A stretch of 7,489 nt of DNA from an uncultured Eubacteriales bacterium (GTDB taxonomy: Bacteria; Bacillota; Clostridia; Lachnospirales; Anaerotignaceae). The position numbers and the translations under genes are program-made. The notes under the pieces are model-generated. The model ran no database searches. It was not told the origin of the DNA and saw only the letters and a list, made by a program, of their open reading frames with translations. Positions 7,265 to 7,489 of the stretch are shown here, one piece after another; position 1 is the stretch's first letter, and every line of letters begins with the position of its first letter. Location: the NCBI GenBank assembly GCA_902406135.1, contig CABPCX010000084.1:1-7489 (forward strand). Direction: 5' to 3'.

Positions 7265-7399
7265 ACTGCTAACAGGCGCACTTCCTTCTCTGCGGTTATA
7301 AGTGTACCAATGAAAACTTACGAAAACTACAAGCCCTATAAAAATAATTATTACACATTTACTTTCCTTACGTTTTTTAATGATAAAGCCCAGCCTTTC
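7265..7399 (-). other. Open N-terminal extension of the ComEA-like frame, with membrane anchor and no canonical start
   Basis: Reading upstream in frame from 7264 to the TGA at 7402-7400 gives 45 codons. They encode a basic stretch (IIKKRKESK), a hydrophobic helix (CVIIIFIGLVVFVSF) and a short linker (HWYTYNRREG), which is the anchor expected before a ComEA domain. There is no ATG, GTG or TTG in these codons. Near-cognate options are CTG at 7393, ATC at 7384 and ATT at 7381, with a poor AAAGG upstream at 7397-7394. The anchor is therefore probably translated by a rare start, or the gene carries a one-base frameshift. Confidence 0.6.
7296..7358 (-). other. 20-codon out-of-frame ORF with good ribosome site at the ComEA-like gene start
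   Basis: An ATG at 7358 is preceded by AAGGA at 7368-7364 with five bases of spacing, the best initiation signal upstream of the ComEA-like gene. It opens 20 codons and stops with TAA at 7298-7296. The encoded peptide begins MCNNYFYRAC and resembles nothing I know. It overlaps the membrane-anchor codons in a different frame, so it is more likely the displaced start of the ComEA-like gene than a separate peptide gene. Confidence 0.35.
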
Positions 7400-7416
7400 T
7401 CAAGTCTTTTGATACC

Positions 7417-7445
7417 ATTATATATCAACAATAAAAAGAAATCCA
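7417..7445 (-). promoter_or_regulatory. Possible promoter for the operon (TATAAT -10, poor -35)
   Basis: A perfect TATAAT lies at 7422-7417 on the minus strand. The hexamer 17 bases upstream is TGGATT (7445-7440), a weak match to TTGACA, and there is no TG extension. The surrounding 7400-7489 stretch is very AT-rich and holds no convincing gene on either strand. If used, transcription would begin around 7410, downstream of the nearby ATG at 7418. Confidence 0.3.
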
Positions 7446-7489
7446 TATTCGAATATAAATACGGCCAAAAAATATTTTATACAGAAATA

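Noticed and set aside
7385..7398. Possible terminator or operator from AAAGGC and GCTTT near the right edge
   Set aside because: The stem is only four pairs with a bulge, and there is no U-run in the right place.

Overview
The window looks like chromosomal DNA of a low-GC Gram-positive bacterium, most likely an anaerobic Clostridia member (Lachnospiraceae-like). The reasons are purine-rich AGGAGG-type ribosome sites, heavy use of ATA, AGA and AAA codons, lipobox lipoproteins, a GerMN-domain protein, and a competence-type comEC next to holA. No RNA gene, mobile element, CRISPR array or clear terminator is visible.

All coding is on the minus strand, so the transcript reads from right to left. 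In transcription order the genes are: a ComEA-like helix-hairpin-helix protein (7264 to 7007, with an open frame reaching back to 7399), an OmpR/PhoB-family response regulator (6978 to 6289), a membrane histidine kinase (about 6296 to 4878), a two-domain GerMN lipoprotein (4881 to 3922), a full-length ComEC DNA-uptake channel (3910 to 1655), an unrecognised lipoprotein with a repetitive tail (1641 to 760), and the N-terminal 253 codons of holA, DNA polymerase III delta (760 to the left edge). Gaps are at most 28 bases and three junctions overlap, which suggests one operon. A weak promoter candidate lies near the right edge.

Two conserved neighbourhoods appear to be nested. comEA, comEC and holA keep the order known from Bacillus subtilis (comEA-comEB-comEC-yqeN). 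Between comEA and comEC sits a regulator-kinase-GerMN lipoprotein cassette whose order matches mtrA-mtrB-lpqB of Actinobacteria. A second lipoprotein lies between comEC and holA. The layout suggests that an envelope-sensing system is co-transcribed with DNA-uptake genes; this is inference from gene order only.

The most puzzling spot is the start of the ComEA-like gene. Its frame continues upstream through a convincing membrane anchor but has no ATG, GTG or TTG start there, while a well-placed ribosome site and ATG lie in another frame. This points to a frameshift (real or artefactual), recoding, or a rare start codon.
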